Source: Synanceia verrucosa (lineage: Eukaryota; Chordata; Actinopteri; Perciformes; Synanceiidae). Taken from it: 64,000 nt of DNA. This document shows, piece after piece, positions 38,860 to 51,019 of the stretch. Below the pieces are notes generated by a model, which made no database searches, was not told the origin of the DNA, and worked only from the letters and a program-made list of their open reading frames with translations. The DNA is taken from the NCBI GenBank assembly GCA_029721515.1, contig CM056551.1, forward strand, positions 26,460,437 through 26,524,436, written 5' to 3'. How positions within the stretch are numbered: the stretch's first letter is position 1; each line of letters begins with the position of its first letter. Both the position numbers and the translations under genes were made by a program.

Positions 38860-39051
38860 ACACACACCTGTGTGTTTCGTCAGCCAACTAAGCGCACTGA
38901 CCCTCATTTCCATTGGCCCATCTCCATCCCCAGGAGGCCGGGATAAACCAATGGGAATGTGTGTTGCCACATTCAGAGCAATGTTGCCCGTGGTGGAAAG
39001 TTTAAAAGAGAGTGTGTGTCCTGCTGCTCTTCAGCAGAAGCATCAATCAAC
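38860..39051 (+). promoter_or_regulatory. ela3l: Elastase promoter and 5' UTR
   Basis: A TATA-like TTTAAAAG begins at 39001, about 50 bp before the start codon, giving a very short 5' UTR, as is usual for pancreatic protease genes. At about 38865-38880, CACCTGTGTGTTTCGT resembles the bipartite PTF1 site (E-box plus TTTCC-like half) that drives acinar expression. The spacing and second half are imperfect, so the PTF1 reading is inference. Confidence 0.5.
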
Positions 39052-41630
39052 ATGATCCCCATTGTGCTGGCCTCAGTGCTCATTGCTAGCGGTAAGAACA
39101 TCTGGCATTCTCTAATTCTGTGTGCAATTGTTTCTGTGAGTTTGCAAGTTTGTGTAAGAGAGTGAGTGAGTGAGTGAATGTGCATTAGCACACAGGGAGC
39201 CAGCACTGTGTGGTTCTTTATTGAAAAGAAAAATGATGCAGTTTTGTGTGCCTGATCTCAGAATCAGAAGTAATTTCATGTCATGATCACTCTCTCATGT
39301 CCAGCCCTCGGGTGCGGCACCCCACCCATTGAGCCCCTGACATCCCGTGTTGTCAATGGAGTAGATGCCAAGCCTCACAGCTGGCCCTGGCAGGTATGCT
39401 AATATGGTCCCACCTGTCAGTGTTTTATATTTACTGGCAAACCTCATGGGTCCGGCATCTGCTTATTAGATTCCAGACCCAGTGGCTAATGAAAATTAAG
39501 TGGTTGTTTTGAATTAAGCAATAAACAAACTGTGTGACCCACCTGCAACCTGCCTGCTTCTTAATGCATCCTCTGTGTTGTTCTGTTTTTTCGTATCCAG
39601 ATCTCTCTGCAGTACGAGAGGGACGGTGTGTGGAGGCACACTTGTGGAGGATCTCTGATTGCCGCCAACTGGGTCATGACTGCTGCTCACTGCATCAAGT
39701 ACGAGCAGCAGAGGAACACACTAACACAAAAACACAGCTGCCAATGCCCATCACGACAAGTCACACTTTTAAATGCTCTGTATTTATTCTGCACCCTAAA
39801 CCATACTTAACCCTAATAGAAATCAGACAAGTCGTGAAATCCAAATGTTTCAAATTGGGATGTGAAGCTAAAAAAACGGTACACTGAAGGTCACCTGGGC
39901 TACCGCCCAGTTCAAATCCTCTTCTAATCATCAATTTGAGCTCATCACATCATTTAACTGTGCACTAAATCCTCTGTCTGGGTTAGCTCGGACCTCAATA
40001 GTCTGTTCTTTCTCCCCAGCACCAAGCGCTCCTACAGGGTGTTCGTGGGCAAACACAACCTGGTGGAGGAGGAGGCCGGCTCCAGGGCCATCCTGCCCGA
40101 GAAGATTATTGTCCATGAGAAATGGAACCCGATCTTCGTGGCCCTCGGGTAAAACGAGCACTGCCATATGCTGCAACATACAGTACATCATAATCTCAAC
40201 TGTTCTGCGTCGAGGTGACAAAGTGGGCTGAGGCTCAAACTCCATTTATTCACTTTGATCCAGCACTAGTTCTCCATCTTCATACATGTCATATTTCTCC
40301 ACAGCTGATAAAAAATGTAAGACGACATGAATATGAGTGGCAACATTAGTTTGGAATGCAGCTGAATTTTTTCCACAGTGGAAAACATATGTACAGACTT
40401 GACAAAACTTGCCTTCATTCTGCCTCTGGAGGGAGATAAATTGCCATCAGTAGACAGCCTCACTCAGTCACCCTTCTGTCTCTCTCTATCCTTCTTGCAG
40501 AAACGATATTGCCATGATCAAACTGTCAGAGTCTGTGACTTTGAGTGACCAGGTGCAGCTGGCATGTATCCCTGCTGCTGGCACTTTGCTGCCCAACCTC
40601 TACCCCTGCTACATCACCGGATGGGGCAGACTGTACAGTAAGTCACTGTTTGTAGCTTACCCAAGGTTTCACACACAGACCTTTAAAGTTGGGATAAAAA
40701 AATCACATGCATGAGATTTTAGTTCAAACATTTTAGGGGGGTAGGATTACTCAACTCACTAAATTGAAAATTTGGGTCAGAGTGTGAATTCAGTGCTTGG
40801 GGGAAATGGTGCAAAACAAATTTTTCAAGATGCTAGTATATGTGGCTGATAGTATAGTAATAGACTCTGCTTGTGTGTTTTAGCCGGAGGCCCCATAGCT
40901 GATAAGCTGCAGCAGGCTTTGATGCCCGTGGTTGACCACGCCACCTGCTCCCAGCCTGACTGGTGGGGTATTGCTGTCAGGACCACCATGGTGTGTGCAG
41001 GTGGAGATGGAATCGTGGCTGGATGCAACGTAAGTTTGTGTTTGTGTGTGCACGAGAAAAGATGTTCACTTGTGTGTATTTTCACCTTCTCTCCAAAGAA
41101 AATAAGTAAATCTTGTTTTACCAGCTTAATTCTGTCAGTGAAGCAAAGTTGAACTGAATATCCAAGGACTCAAAGGAGAGGCTTTTTTGTCATTACACTC
41201 ATGTGTCATCGAGCTGCCAAGGAACAGATAAATGTTTCTTGTGTCCCCATTATACTGGGTGAAACAATGACTCTCATTGTGATTCTCAAACTGTAGTTGT
41301 GCCTTGCCAGTCACCCAACAGCTCCACTAAATTAATAAAACATAAGCATCTCTCTGTCTGTGTGTCCAGGGCGACTCTGGTGGCCCTCTGAACTGTAAGA
41401 ACACCGAGGGATCCTGGGAGGTCCATGGCATCGCCAGCTTCGTCTCCGGTCTCGGTTGCAATTATGAGAAGAAGCCCACCGTCTTCACCAGAGTCTCTGC
41501 TTTCAACGACTGGATCGACCAGGTAGGACAGAGAGACATACAAACAGATTCTGCTGAAGAAGAACCTCCAGTTTTTTTCTATTTTCTAATGACCGAATAT
41601 TTGTGTTTTCAGGTCATGATGAACAACTAA
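39052..41630 (+). CDS. ela3l: Pancreatic elastase, chymotrypsin-like elastase 3 type, 8 exons
   Basis: A secreted digestive serine protease zymogen of the S1 family. Exons are 39052-39091, 39305-39393, 39601-39698, 40020-40148, 40501-40637, 40884-41029, 41370-41522 and 41613-41630, all with GT/AG borders, giving 269 residues, the usual length. In order it has a signal peptide (MIPIVLASVLIASA), a short propeptide with Cys, the activation site SR/VVNG, and the catalytic triad His73 (TAAHC), Asp121 (GNDIAMIK) and Ser216 (GDSGGP). VVNG, VALGNDIAMIKLS, GRLYTGGP and ASFVSGLGCNY...KPTVFTRVSAF point to CELA3. The GPIADKLQQ and DHATCS stretch is closer to CTRC. Pocket residues in chymotrypsin numbering are Ala189, Gly190, Val216 and Thr226, which narrows the S1 site to small aliphatic side chains. 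The exact paralogue name is uncertain. Confidence 0.93.
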
Positions 41631-41645
41631 AGAAGATGATCTGTC

Positions 41646-41651
41646 AATAAA
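41646..41651 (+). terminator. ela3l: Elastase polyadenylation signal
   Basis: AATAAA lies 16 bp after the stop codon, followed by a T/GT-rich stretch near 41671-41690. This gives a very short 3' UTR, typical of pancreatic protease mRNAs. Confidence 0.8.
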
Positions 41652-42599
41652 TAAATCCAGCAAACTGTAGCTATTTATTTGTTCTGTGTGTTTGGATACC
41701 CACCAGACTCTCACATCCGATAAACTGTCAACCAAATGAATAGTGAACAAATCCTCAATCTTATTAAACCACATTAACTAATCCGGTGCCTTCATTTGAG
41801 GCTGAGAAACAATGTCAACAAATATCCAGCAGGTGTCCTCATACACTCATGAGAGGAAATTGGTTCTGACAGCTTTCCAGATCAGGATACCGAGCAGAAT
41901 GACCAATGGTTCTGCTTTTAATGCATCACCAACAAGCAGGTGATTCAAACAAAACTGCCCATCTACAATATGGCAAATTGAACCAAGTTGCATGCACAAT
42001 CTATTATCACCAAGTAATTAACAGTCCTGGACAACTAACACATTAGTCCTGGACCACTAACCACTATCCTTACCCTAACTGTAAAATTTTGACATTTGTC
42101 CAGGACTGTACTTGGTGATATCAGATCATCCAAGTTGCATAGTGAATGGTTTGCACTGTTACACAAAATAGATCCCTTGTTTGAAATATGAATCCAATAT
42201 CCCAGCTTGAAACTGACCTGCTTTGTCCCAGTGGCCTCTCAACAGGAGGGCTTTATGAAAACCATAATACTTGGGAGTCTATCTTTCCTCATGATAACAG
42301 CTCTCTGGAAATAAAAAAGGCTAGAATGAGCTGAGATTAACACTTCTGTCATTTTTCCCCTCGCTGTGGTGAAATGAGGATGAGAAAGAAGGGGAGGAAT
42401 TAGAAAAGAAATTAAATTGCCTCTCACTTCTTTCTCTTGTTTTTAATCTCACTCTCCTCTTCTCTCTGTCTTTGCAAGACTTTCATACAGACACTGATCC
42501 TGATAAGTTGTGACAGAGTAATGGAGGTGTGTGAGCTTCTTTATTGACAAGAGAGTTGGTGATCAGACGTGACACGTCCTGCAAGAACGAGTAATCATG

Positions 42600-42603
<4 letters not shown>

Positions 42604-42647
<44 letters not shown>
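42604..42647. repeat. (GT)n microsatellite
   Basis: About 22 GT units in intergenic DNA. Confidence 0.95.
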
Positions 42648-42648
<1 letters not shown>

Positions 42649-43085
42649 AAGGCAGACAGAGGGAGTCACTGTGTGTCTCTGAGGCTATATTTGAGTGTGT
42701 TTCCCTGATATGATGAATCACTCTTCAGAAGCAGCTTCCTCTGGAGTATCAGCCTGTGATCAGTGATAACTATCCCATCTAAGCTCTCATGAAGGCTGCA
42801 GCACAAGTGCTTCTCCCTGGTTAATTCACTCAGATTCAGATGAAAAGAGAAGGTATCCGGGGATAACGCCCATCTACATTTGAAGTGCATCTATAAAAAT
42901 AAGCCCATTCGCTTTACACAAGCACTTTATTTTGTTACAGCACACCGTAGCAGTGATGTAACTTTGCATGAATATGGAAAGATTTAATACTACAATAACC
43001 AGGCTAAAATGTAATTAAACTTGTATTGTGTCTGAATATGTTGGGGACATTGTACTCTCCATGATTTAATTACATACAGCATACA

Positions 43086-43471
<386 letters not shown>

Positions 43472-44156
43472 TACACATATCAAGCTACTATCAGCTGGCA
43501 GTTATAACACTGCCAGCTGCAACAATCATGTTTAATTTAGACACTGTACTTCTTAAAGTATCGCTGATGTGTGCACCACAACTGCTGATCTCTGATATGT
43601 TCCCCTCTAAAACTAGTTTCTGAAACCAGTGGAGAGAGAGAAAGGGTGAAAATGAGGCCTCAAAAGACTGCTTTGTCTCCGCCTGAACTTTGTGGGTCAG
43701 TTTGCCCCCACATCACATCACACACACACTCATACAAAACCACACACTCACACAAAGGGAGGGGGTTGGAGAGGGAGAGCTGAGCAGAATCCCTCAGGAC
43801 ACCCCGCTGTTGAGCTGAATACCAATGAGGAAAAGACGAGGCAACGAGTTTTAAGTTTGTGCAACTGCCATTCAGGTTCATGCCACTTGTTATTGTGTGT
43901 AAAGCAGGACAGAAGGTGTTTGTGATTCACTGCAGCTCTGCCTGCATGGACTGCAAATCCTCCTGATGTGGTGGATTTTGAAAATGCACATTAAGAATCC
44001 ATTTCAATAATTCCTCGCTTTCATTTTCTTGTTCTTTGTTTTCCAGGATAAATGATGCTTGGTGTCGTATGTTTACTCTTTTGTGCAGAAGTGTTTCACC
44101 TCACAGTGGTGTTAGAAGAAAAGCCCTTGATGGGATGTTCCAACAGAGTTTTTGTA

Positions 44157-44483
44157 TATATAGCTGGGTAGTAACAGACTGGGAGGGAGGGAGGGATGGG
44201 TGGAGGAGGAGGAGGAGGAGGGACTTGATGAGCAGCTACACTGACAGCAGCATCTCTGTCGCCTGTCAGCCGGCACTGGGATCCGACAGGGACTCCACCA
44301 GCTTTGCTTCATTAAGAGTCCGGTGCTTCCGACCGTTCTTCCACGAACAGAGCAGGCTGACCTATTTCGAGGCAAAAGTTCTCACCTCACAAACTATTTG
44401 GTGAAGATCGGTTTTCATCTTGAACATTTTCTGTGAACGCTTTTTGCAGCTGAGACACACCAGAGGGACACCAGAAGGATTAG
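44157..44483 (+). promoter_or_regulatory. enho: Candidate enho TATA box and noncoding exon 1
   Basis: TATATATAG at 44155-44163 could place a transcription start near 44190. The following sequence runs without an intron signal to a donor, GGATTAG/GTAGGC, at 44483. Joining this to the acceptor before 47930 gives a two-exon gene with a noncoding first exon, the structure known for mammalian ENHO. The 122-codon open frame across this exon (44036-44404) starts upstream of the TATA box and looks non-coding. The model rests on signals only. Confidence 0.45.
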
Positions 44484-47400
44484 GTAGGCTACTGTATGAT
44501 GTGTTTTTGTGAGTGATACAGCAAGTAGGCAGATGACTGACAGAATTTAACAAAATACAGTAAAATAGAGTATAAATAAATACAGTTTTAGACCCTAAAG
44601 TCCACACAGAAGTACTCTTGAATATGTTTTTATGATATTATTAAGTGATTTATGTGATAGATATACAGCACAGTATTACATCAGATGTCTCAGGCAATTT
44701 AAAAGTATTTCTAAACTATATGCAGTGATACTTTTGTAAATCACAATCACTGATGTGATTATGCCCATGATAGATAAATTAGCACCTCTTTGTCTCTGCT
44801 CATCCATGTTATAAATAGTGTCTGCGTTCAGCTCGGTTGGTTTCTGTGACCTCTTAGTAAAGTTGTCACCATGCAGCTGCTGTTCAGATGAGCTGGGGAG
44901 GAAGGGAGGTGGTTCAGTCACATGAGACGGAGGTCACTCACTATTCTGATCGTTCACTGTAAGGCGATGCATTATGCACAAGCTCTGTTTTCCATGTGGT
45001 CACTGTGTGTGAGTGTGGTCGCATGTTTGCTGCTCTGCCCATTTAACCCCTTTGGCTGCAGCCGTAGAGCACTCTGTGGTGTTTATAGGCTCTAACTACT
45101 GTATATTTGCATGCATTTACATTCGATTATTTGGATTTGTACACAAAAAGGCCTTTATATGGGTTAATGACATCATTCACAAACACACATATGAAAACAC
45201 TTCCTGGTGAAAAATAAAATTGCCAACTTGTGTGTACATGAAGCCACACTAATCATCACTATACTTCAAGTGTGTTTAGAATTAGTTAACTTGAGGCATG
45301 CTATTTTGGAACAACTAATTTTGTACTAAATATATTATAATATAAATATATAAAAATGGCTATTTGTGTACTTTACACACAGCACAGAATTTCATGAATG
45401 GGTTTACATGCATTTCAATAGTAATACCACTGAACTTGGACTTAAATGTAACTTAAAATACACTCAAACTTAATATTACAGCATTGGTATTAAAATGCGT
45501 TCTTTTAAAATATGCTTATAATGTATGTTACAATGACAATTTTGGACATACATTTTAAAATACATCACAAATATGTGTAAAAAAAAAATTCAAATAAGTA
45601 CACATTTTAATACCAATGCTGTAATATTAAGTTTGAGTGTATTTTAAGTTACATTTAAGTCTGAGTCTAAGTAATGTATTTCTTTTGGAAAGTGTTCAGT
45701 AGTATTATTATTGAAATGCATGTAAACCCATTCATGATATTCTGTGCTGTGGGTAAAGTACACAAATAGCATTTTTTAAAATATATTTGTATTATAATAT
45801 TATTATAAATATAATAATGTTTTTACACATATTTTGAAATATTTAAAAATCTATCAAAAATATGTGTAAAAACAAATTTCAAATAAGTATACTTCAGAAA
45901 TTGCACACAACTTTCACTTAAAGTATATTTAGTATGAGATATTTCTACAAAGTGTGATATAATTAATTTAAAGTGTTTTTGAAAGTCTGATGTTACTTTT
46001 TATATATTTACAAAAAGTACAATTTGTGTGTAAACATTTTCAATATATTATTGAAAATATGAATATACTTGAAATACAATTAAGTCTTTTTTTCTCCAGG
46101 GTAGGCACACACTTTGGCTGTTGCATGACACAGAATCAACCCAAAGCTTATTTCCTGCTGCAGCCACAGATCACATGACTCAACAGACAGAGTGACTGTA
46201 GTTATCTGTGTATGTGTGTTTATATGTGTGCTGAGCCACTCATGAGCTGATCTTTGGACCTTGGAATCTAAACCAACACTGTCAAATTGTCAAACCTAAA
46301 TTCACTTACTATGTTTGGTTAAACCTCTTCAAATTGTGCAGAAAGAAAACAAAAGCTCTATTTGTGTCATTTTCAGACACAGACCTCCTGTGTGGTCACC
46401 AGCTGAAACAGAGCAATTTGTATTCAGACAAAATGCATTTATCTTGCAAATGAGGAGAAATTATCCTCGTAGTTATTAAAACATGAACCACAATCATCTA
46501 CTCTGGGAAGTGAGAGTTATGAAAATGTGCCATAATTGGTGGTAATGAACAACGGGTGCGACTCCTGCGTGTCTTCTCGTCATATGCACCACTGATTGTC
46601 TGAAATCAACATCCCTCTGTTCCAATACATTACTCACTCTCATTTCTCTCTCTAACACACAAACATGAGACTCTTCCCTGTCATGTCTCTCTGTTATCTA
46701 ATAGTCTACACATTCCTCGCTCTTGCTCTAATTGAAATCGTAAACTGGAGACGATAGATTGAGTGTCACATGACTTCTGTGGAAAACAAAAGTTCCTCAG
46801 GATGTTTTGGAAATATTCTGCGAAGGCAGTTTTATTGACAGTAATCCCAGTTGGAGATTATGAGGGTTCATCCCTCCCAGTGATGCCACCAGCATCCTGA
46901 GGCACCCATCTGCCACAAACCCAAAGCGACTTCCTCCGTTGGAGAGCAGATCAAATACATCACTGCCACCTACTCTGACTCGGAGCCATCTTTATTTGGC
47001 TTGGTCGTAAAATGCCTATAAAGGGAAGGATAACTTTGAAATGAGTTCTCAACAGCAAGCTTGGACTGTTGCAGCATTGCCCTCAGTTGGAGAGAGGAGG
47101 AAATATGTGGTCTCATTAGAAATGCATTCGAGGGAAGGGAGAGAGGCATTGAAGCAAGGAGATGAGCTTGAGTTTTTATCTGTTAAACTCTGAGAGGGAA
47201 AATATTCACACTCCAACTCATGCTTGAACCAACTTCTCTCCCTCTCTGTCAGTCTCACTCTCTCACACACACCAGTACACCTCAGTGACCCATTTAATAT
47301 GAGCCACAAAACTGGCAACTAAATTCCCACACGTTTCTCCTGAAAACACATTACTGCTGAAACTCATTCAAAATAATTCAGCGAGAAAAAGTGCTTACTG

Positions 47401-47929
47401 GCACCTTCTCTATCAGTTTAATAACTTCATCGCTCTCTGTCTGTATAAAGGAAGAGTAAAAAGGGATGTTCCAACACAGCAATGCAGCCAAAAGGCACTT
47501 TCTAGTCCTGTAAAAGTCCCATCAGCCACATTATCATACATAACGAATGAATTTCTCTCTGCACTGGCCTGTCACTTTTCTTGTTCTTTTTCGTTACAAG
47601 TACTGAGATCATATGATAATAACACTCCTTTGTGTAGCTTTATTAGAGACCCTTGTAATGCTTTTATTGCCTCTCAAAAGACATCTAAAACCTCCCGTAT
47701 GTAAGCTGTTCCATACATAGCGTCAGCAGGGATAAAGCCATCTTGGCCGGTTGGCTACCTTGTCAAGGAGAAAGTAATCTTTACTAAGCTGACCTCAGTA
47801 GTGGACTCAGCAGGCTTATGTCAGCCAGGTAACTGTGGCCAAGTATGCCAATGTGTATGTGTGGCAGGTCATGTGTGCATCATGTGCTGGGAAAATAAAC
47901 TCATATGACAGCATTTCCTCTCATTTCAG
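44484..47929 (+). other. enho: Candidate enho intron 1
   Basis: A 3.4 kb interval from the donor GTAGGC to the acceptor TCATTTCAG before 47930. It contains the long palindromic element at 45355-45777 and otherwise unique AT-rich sequence. No further coding exon is recognised. Confidence 0.45.
45355..45777. repeat. Long inverted repeat (foldback element)
   Basis: The arm at 45355-45499 is nearly identical to the reverse complement of 45601-45777. Both contain TACATGCATTTCAATA-type sequence and a long match from TTAAATGTAACTTAAAATAC to GCATTGGTATTAAAATG. The right arm carries about 30 extra bases (around 45660-45690). The spacer is about 100 bp. Flanking AT-rich sequence has weaker symmetry outward to about 45290 and 45940. 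It has no coding capacity and is probably a MITE or snapback element. Confidence 0.8.
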
Positions 47930-48007
47930 GGGCAATCAGTGGTCTCAGTCTCACCCCTGAGGTGTCATGTGACCTTACTGAGTCTGGAGGCTGCAGTCCA
48001 GTCCACC

Positions 48008-48238
48008 ATGGAGCACGATGTAACGATGGGCCTGTCTGTGTGGGCCATCATGGCCATCGCTTGCAACTCTGCAGTGGGCGTCCTCATCCTCATCCTCTTC
48101 GTCATCCTCTACAAGGCGTGCAAGGTGCCTTCACACCAAGAGAAAGCGCCAGTTTTCACAGCAGTGCCCGTGAAGAACATGAAGATGGCTGAACAGAAGT
48201 ACCTGCTGAATGCCGCCTATACGAGATGTGAGATTTAG
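48008..48238 (+). CDS. enho: Adropin (energy homeostasis associated) homologue
   Basis: Adropin is a small peptide hormone or membrane-associated signalling protein of liver and brain, involved in metabolic and vascular control. This single coding exon (acceptor TTTCAG before 47930) encodes 76 residues, the same length as mammalian adropin. After a short N-terminus comes a hydrophobic signal or anchor segment whose residues AIACNSAVGVLILILFVILYKAC (residues 16-38, shown here as AIACNSAVGV and LILILFVILYKAC) match the family pattern AI.CN..VG.L.L.L.VIL..AC. The C-terminus retains a YLL motif, and the rest of the tail is divergent. The ATG at 48008 lies in a strong Kozak context (CCACCATGG), and a second Met at residue 7 also starts MG. 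The downstream neighbour fam219a, on the same strand, is the expected syntenic partner. Confidence 0.8.
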   Translation: MEHDVTMGLSVWAIMAIACNSAVGVLILILFVILYKACKVPSHQEKAPVFTAVPVKNMKMAEQKYLLNAAYTRCEI

Positions 48239-49590
48239 TAGAATTTAGTCTCTGGAGACTAGTGAGACTCTGAACTTTGAGTCAACTTCCACACGTCATT
48301 TTCCCTCAGTAACATGAACATACATGTTCACATTTCCCCACCATCAGCCTCGTCATCAGTGGAGCTCAGCTTGAGCTAACGGCATTAAGAGTTGTGTCAA
48401 AGCCAGCAACAACAACGAGCGGGCCCAATCCTCTTATCTCTGCCGTGCGTCTCAGGGACTGTCCATCTGTCGGTCTGTTGGCTTTGCTCTGCACAGGCAG
48501 ACCGTGATCTCCTCCTCTATGCCATCCTTTGTCTTCCCACCATGTGACACAACTGAGAGGACGTGGAGGAGAAAGTGCACAATGGATCATCACAGGAGAG
48601 TTCAGGGCGATGGGGTTGGTTGAGAAGCACGGCAACTTGTTAGAGGTAAAGAGAAACGAGCAGCTTGCTGTTTGCCAGCTGCAGCACTAGTGACGGAAAC
48701 CAAAGAGCTGCCAAAACCAAAAGCCTGAAAGAAGGCGGAAAGGAGAGAGATGCTGCTGGAGAAAATGTGTGAGAGTCACAACAGGGCGGAGGGGAGACAG
48801 ACGGAGATAAAGGACAGATCTTTGGTGGGGATGATAAAGTGCAGGAGAAGGATGCTTTGATGTGTTGTTTACAGAGAGGGAGCTCGAGGCCCCTGTTTGA
48901 CAGTCTCCCTATTTGACAAACAAGCTTCCACTGATTCGACTCCTACGGGATTAAAAGCAGCAGCAAAAATGTTACTTGTGTGAGAGTGCCTCTTTGTGAG
49001 CTCTTCTAAAGATTGAATAAGATATTTATACACAGCCTTCACCAGAAATGACAGACTGGCTGAACACTCACAGTCTCGCAGTAACGAGTGAATATTGAAT
49101 TGGAGTGAATGTAGTGCAGCTAACGACACGCTGACTGTGTGATATCAAGAGACACAAGCACATGTATCCTCACATCATCAGAACAGAAAATGCTGCATAA
49201 CTTCTGTCACAGATACAGAGTTTAGTAGTGAAAGGGCTCAGATGTGCTGTCTAACCTCAGGTCTGAGTTAACTTGCTATAATAGCAACATGCTAATTGGA
49301 TTTTCTGTGCAGCACCTTTTGTTCAGCTTAATTTACATCATATTTTCTGTGCAACTTAAATGTAATAAAGAACAGTAGTGTGTGCTGAAATGACTTGGTG
49401 AGTATTAATGCAGCTTTTTGGGTTAAATGTTCCCTCCATATCAATGGGAATTGATTTTTTTAAATTGACATGGGATTTTTAAAATATTTTTATCTTTATG
49501 GATTAAATGATCAATCAGTCACTGTGGTAATTGCCATTGAGCTCTATGCCTGGTGATATTGATGGCAGTTTATTTTTGACTGACAATAAA
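48239..49590 (+). other. enho: Probable enho 3' UTR with polyadenylation signals
   Basis: No further gene is seen after the enho stop codon. AATAAA occurs at 49364-49369 and 49585-49590. The second is followed by GT-rich sequence (49601-49625) and is the better end. The open frames here lie mainly on the minus strand and have no recognisable family. Confidence 0.5.
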
Positions 49591-50754
49591 ATGCTCTTGT
49601 TTGTAACCATTGTCCACAATGTGTGTATTACTGTAACTTTAATGTTCTTTCTTTGACTTTCTTCACTGAAATAATCAGAGGAACACACTGACCTCGACAG
49701 TGACACACATCCTGTTTTTATTCTGCATTCATACAAACATATGATCCTATCTGGTAACCATGATGCATCATTATTTTTCAGTGCACATAAAGGCAGCAGT
49801 GAAATGTACCTTTTCTCAAGTATTTCTGCTTTTATTTGAGTATTTCCATTTTATGCTACAGTTTGTTATTCTATTGCAGAACACTGCAGTGGAAATATGC
49901 TTTTCAGTTTATTTTATGATCCCATAGAGGTGAATTATGAACAAGATCACAGCTGAGACAAGAAAAAGAATGGTGTAATTGTATAATTTATTTGTTTGTG
50001 TACATGTATGCACGCATGTGTATAACAGCAGTTTACGGCACGTATGAGACAGATGGTTGGAGCCTTTGCTGGGCTCTTGATTTGAAAGTGATCATCAGAA
50101 AGGCAGCTCTACATCTGTCTGGTGTTCATCTGCTTCCCTTCTATTCATCTGCTTGCCAGCTCCTTTCTCTCACTCTTTGGCTGTCTTCCTCTTATTTGTT
50201 TCTCTATTCCCATCTAACCAGATCAGTGCCAGATCCACTCATGCAGCCCAGTGCAGATCCAGTGATCTTCTCCTCAGTGAGCTGGATGTGAAGGTCAACA
50301 TGTTCTGACTCACAGTGCTTTAGAACCACAGCTACGACTTCCTGTTTTCAAATCAGATCTGCTATTCAAGAGAGGAGCTCATCAATCGATCATGTGTGAC
50401 ACCAATGAAAGAAAACAATTGAATATCCATCCACCTTGCCATCCATCTGGTTTCCTGCCCATCACACTTCCATCGATCCCTCCACCTCAGGTTTGATGCC
50501 CAGACATGGCGACTGAACTCTGCATCAGTCGCTCAATTCTTCAATTTCTGGGAATGAATTACGCAGGTGCAAAGCTTTTCCAATGGTAGGTGAGATGGAA
50601 CAGTGCTACTGAGCTCAGCATGGTGTTATCTAAAGACAAGGACAAATATTACAGATAGAGAGATTACTAATAAAGTGAGGGGCTGTAAACTGCAGCTGGG
50701 CTGCAGGGGTTGCATAATAACCCACACCAGTCCAGACAGAGCCATGGGCAGTGC

Positions 50755-50813
<59 letters not shown>

Positions 50814-50818
50814 CGAGA
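50755..50818. repeat. (GT)n-(GA)n microsatellite
   Basis: A GT run of about 23 units passing into a short GA-rich tract. Confidence 0.95.
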
Positions 50819-50956
50819 GTGCATGCTTGTGTGTACCAAGGGATCAAAAGTTAATCTCTGTTTTAGACACTACATGTTCAACGAAATTGTGTGGGATTTT
50901 GAACTATTTTAATCTTATATAATCTATTATTTAGTGGCTTCAAATAAAACATTTCA

Positions 50957-50959
<3 letters not shown>

Positions 50960-51019
<60 letters not shown>
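50960..51019. repeat. (GT)n-(GA)n microsatellite
   Basis: A GT run of about 16 units followed directly by a GA run of about 13 units. It has the same compound type as the tract 200 bp upstream. Confidence 0.95.

Noticed and set aside
39534..39887. 117-codon frame overlapping elastase exon 3
   Set aside because: It is in a different frame from the protease and runs into the intron, so it is a shadow.
39052..41630. Calling the protease chymotrypsin C
   Set aside because: The GPIADKLQQ...DHATCS stretch is CTRC-like, but VVNG, GNDIAMIKLS, GRLYT, Val216 and Thr226 with SFVS...KPTVFTRVSAF fit CELA3/elastase better. The final name needs a tree.
44036..44404. 122-codon plus-strand frame over the candidate enho exon 1
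   Set aside because: It starts upstream of the TATA-like box and contains a poly-Arg run from a GGA repeat, with no recognisable protein. The noncoding-exon interpretation fits better.
47939..48007. N-terminal extension of the adropin frame from a GTG at 47939
   Set aside because: GTG is not a normal eukaryotic start. The ATG at 48008 has an ideal Kozak context and gives the family's length.
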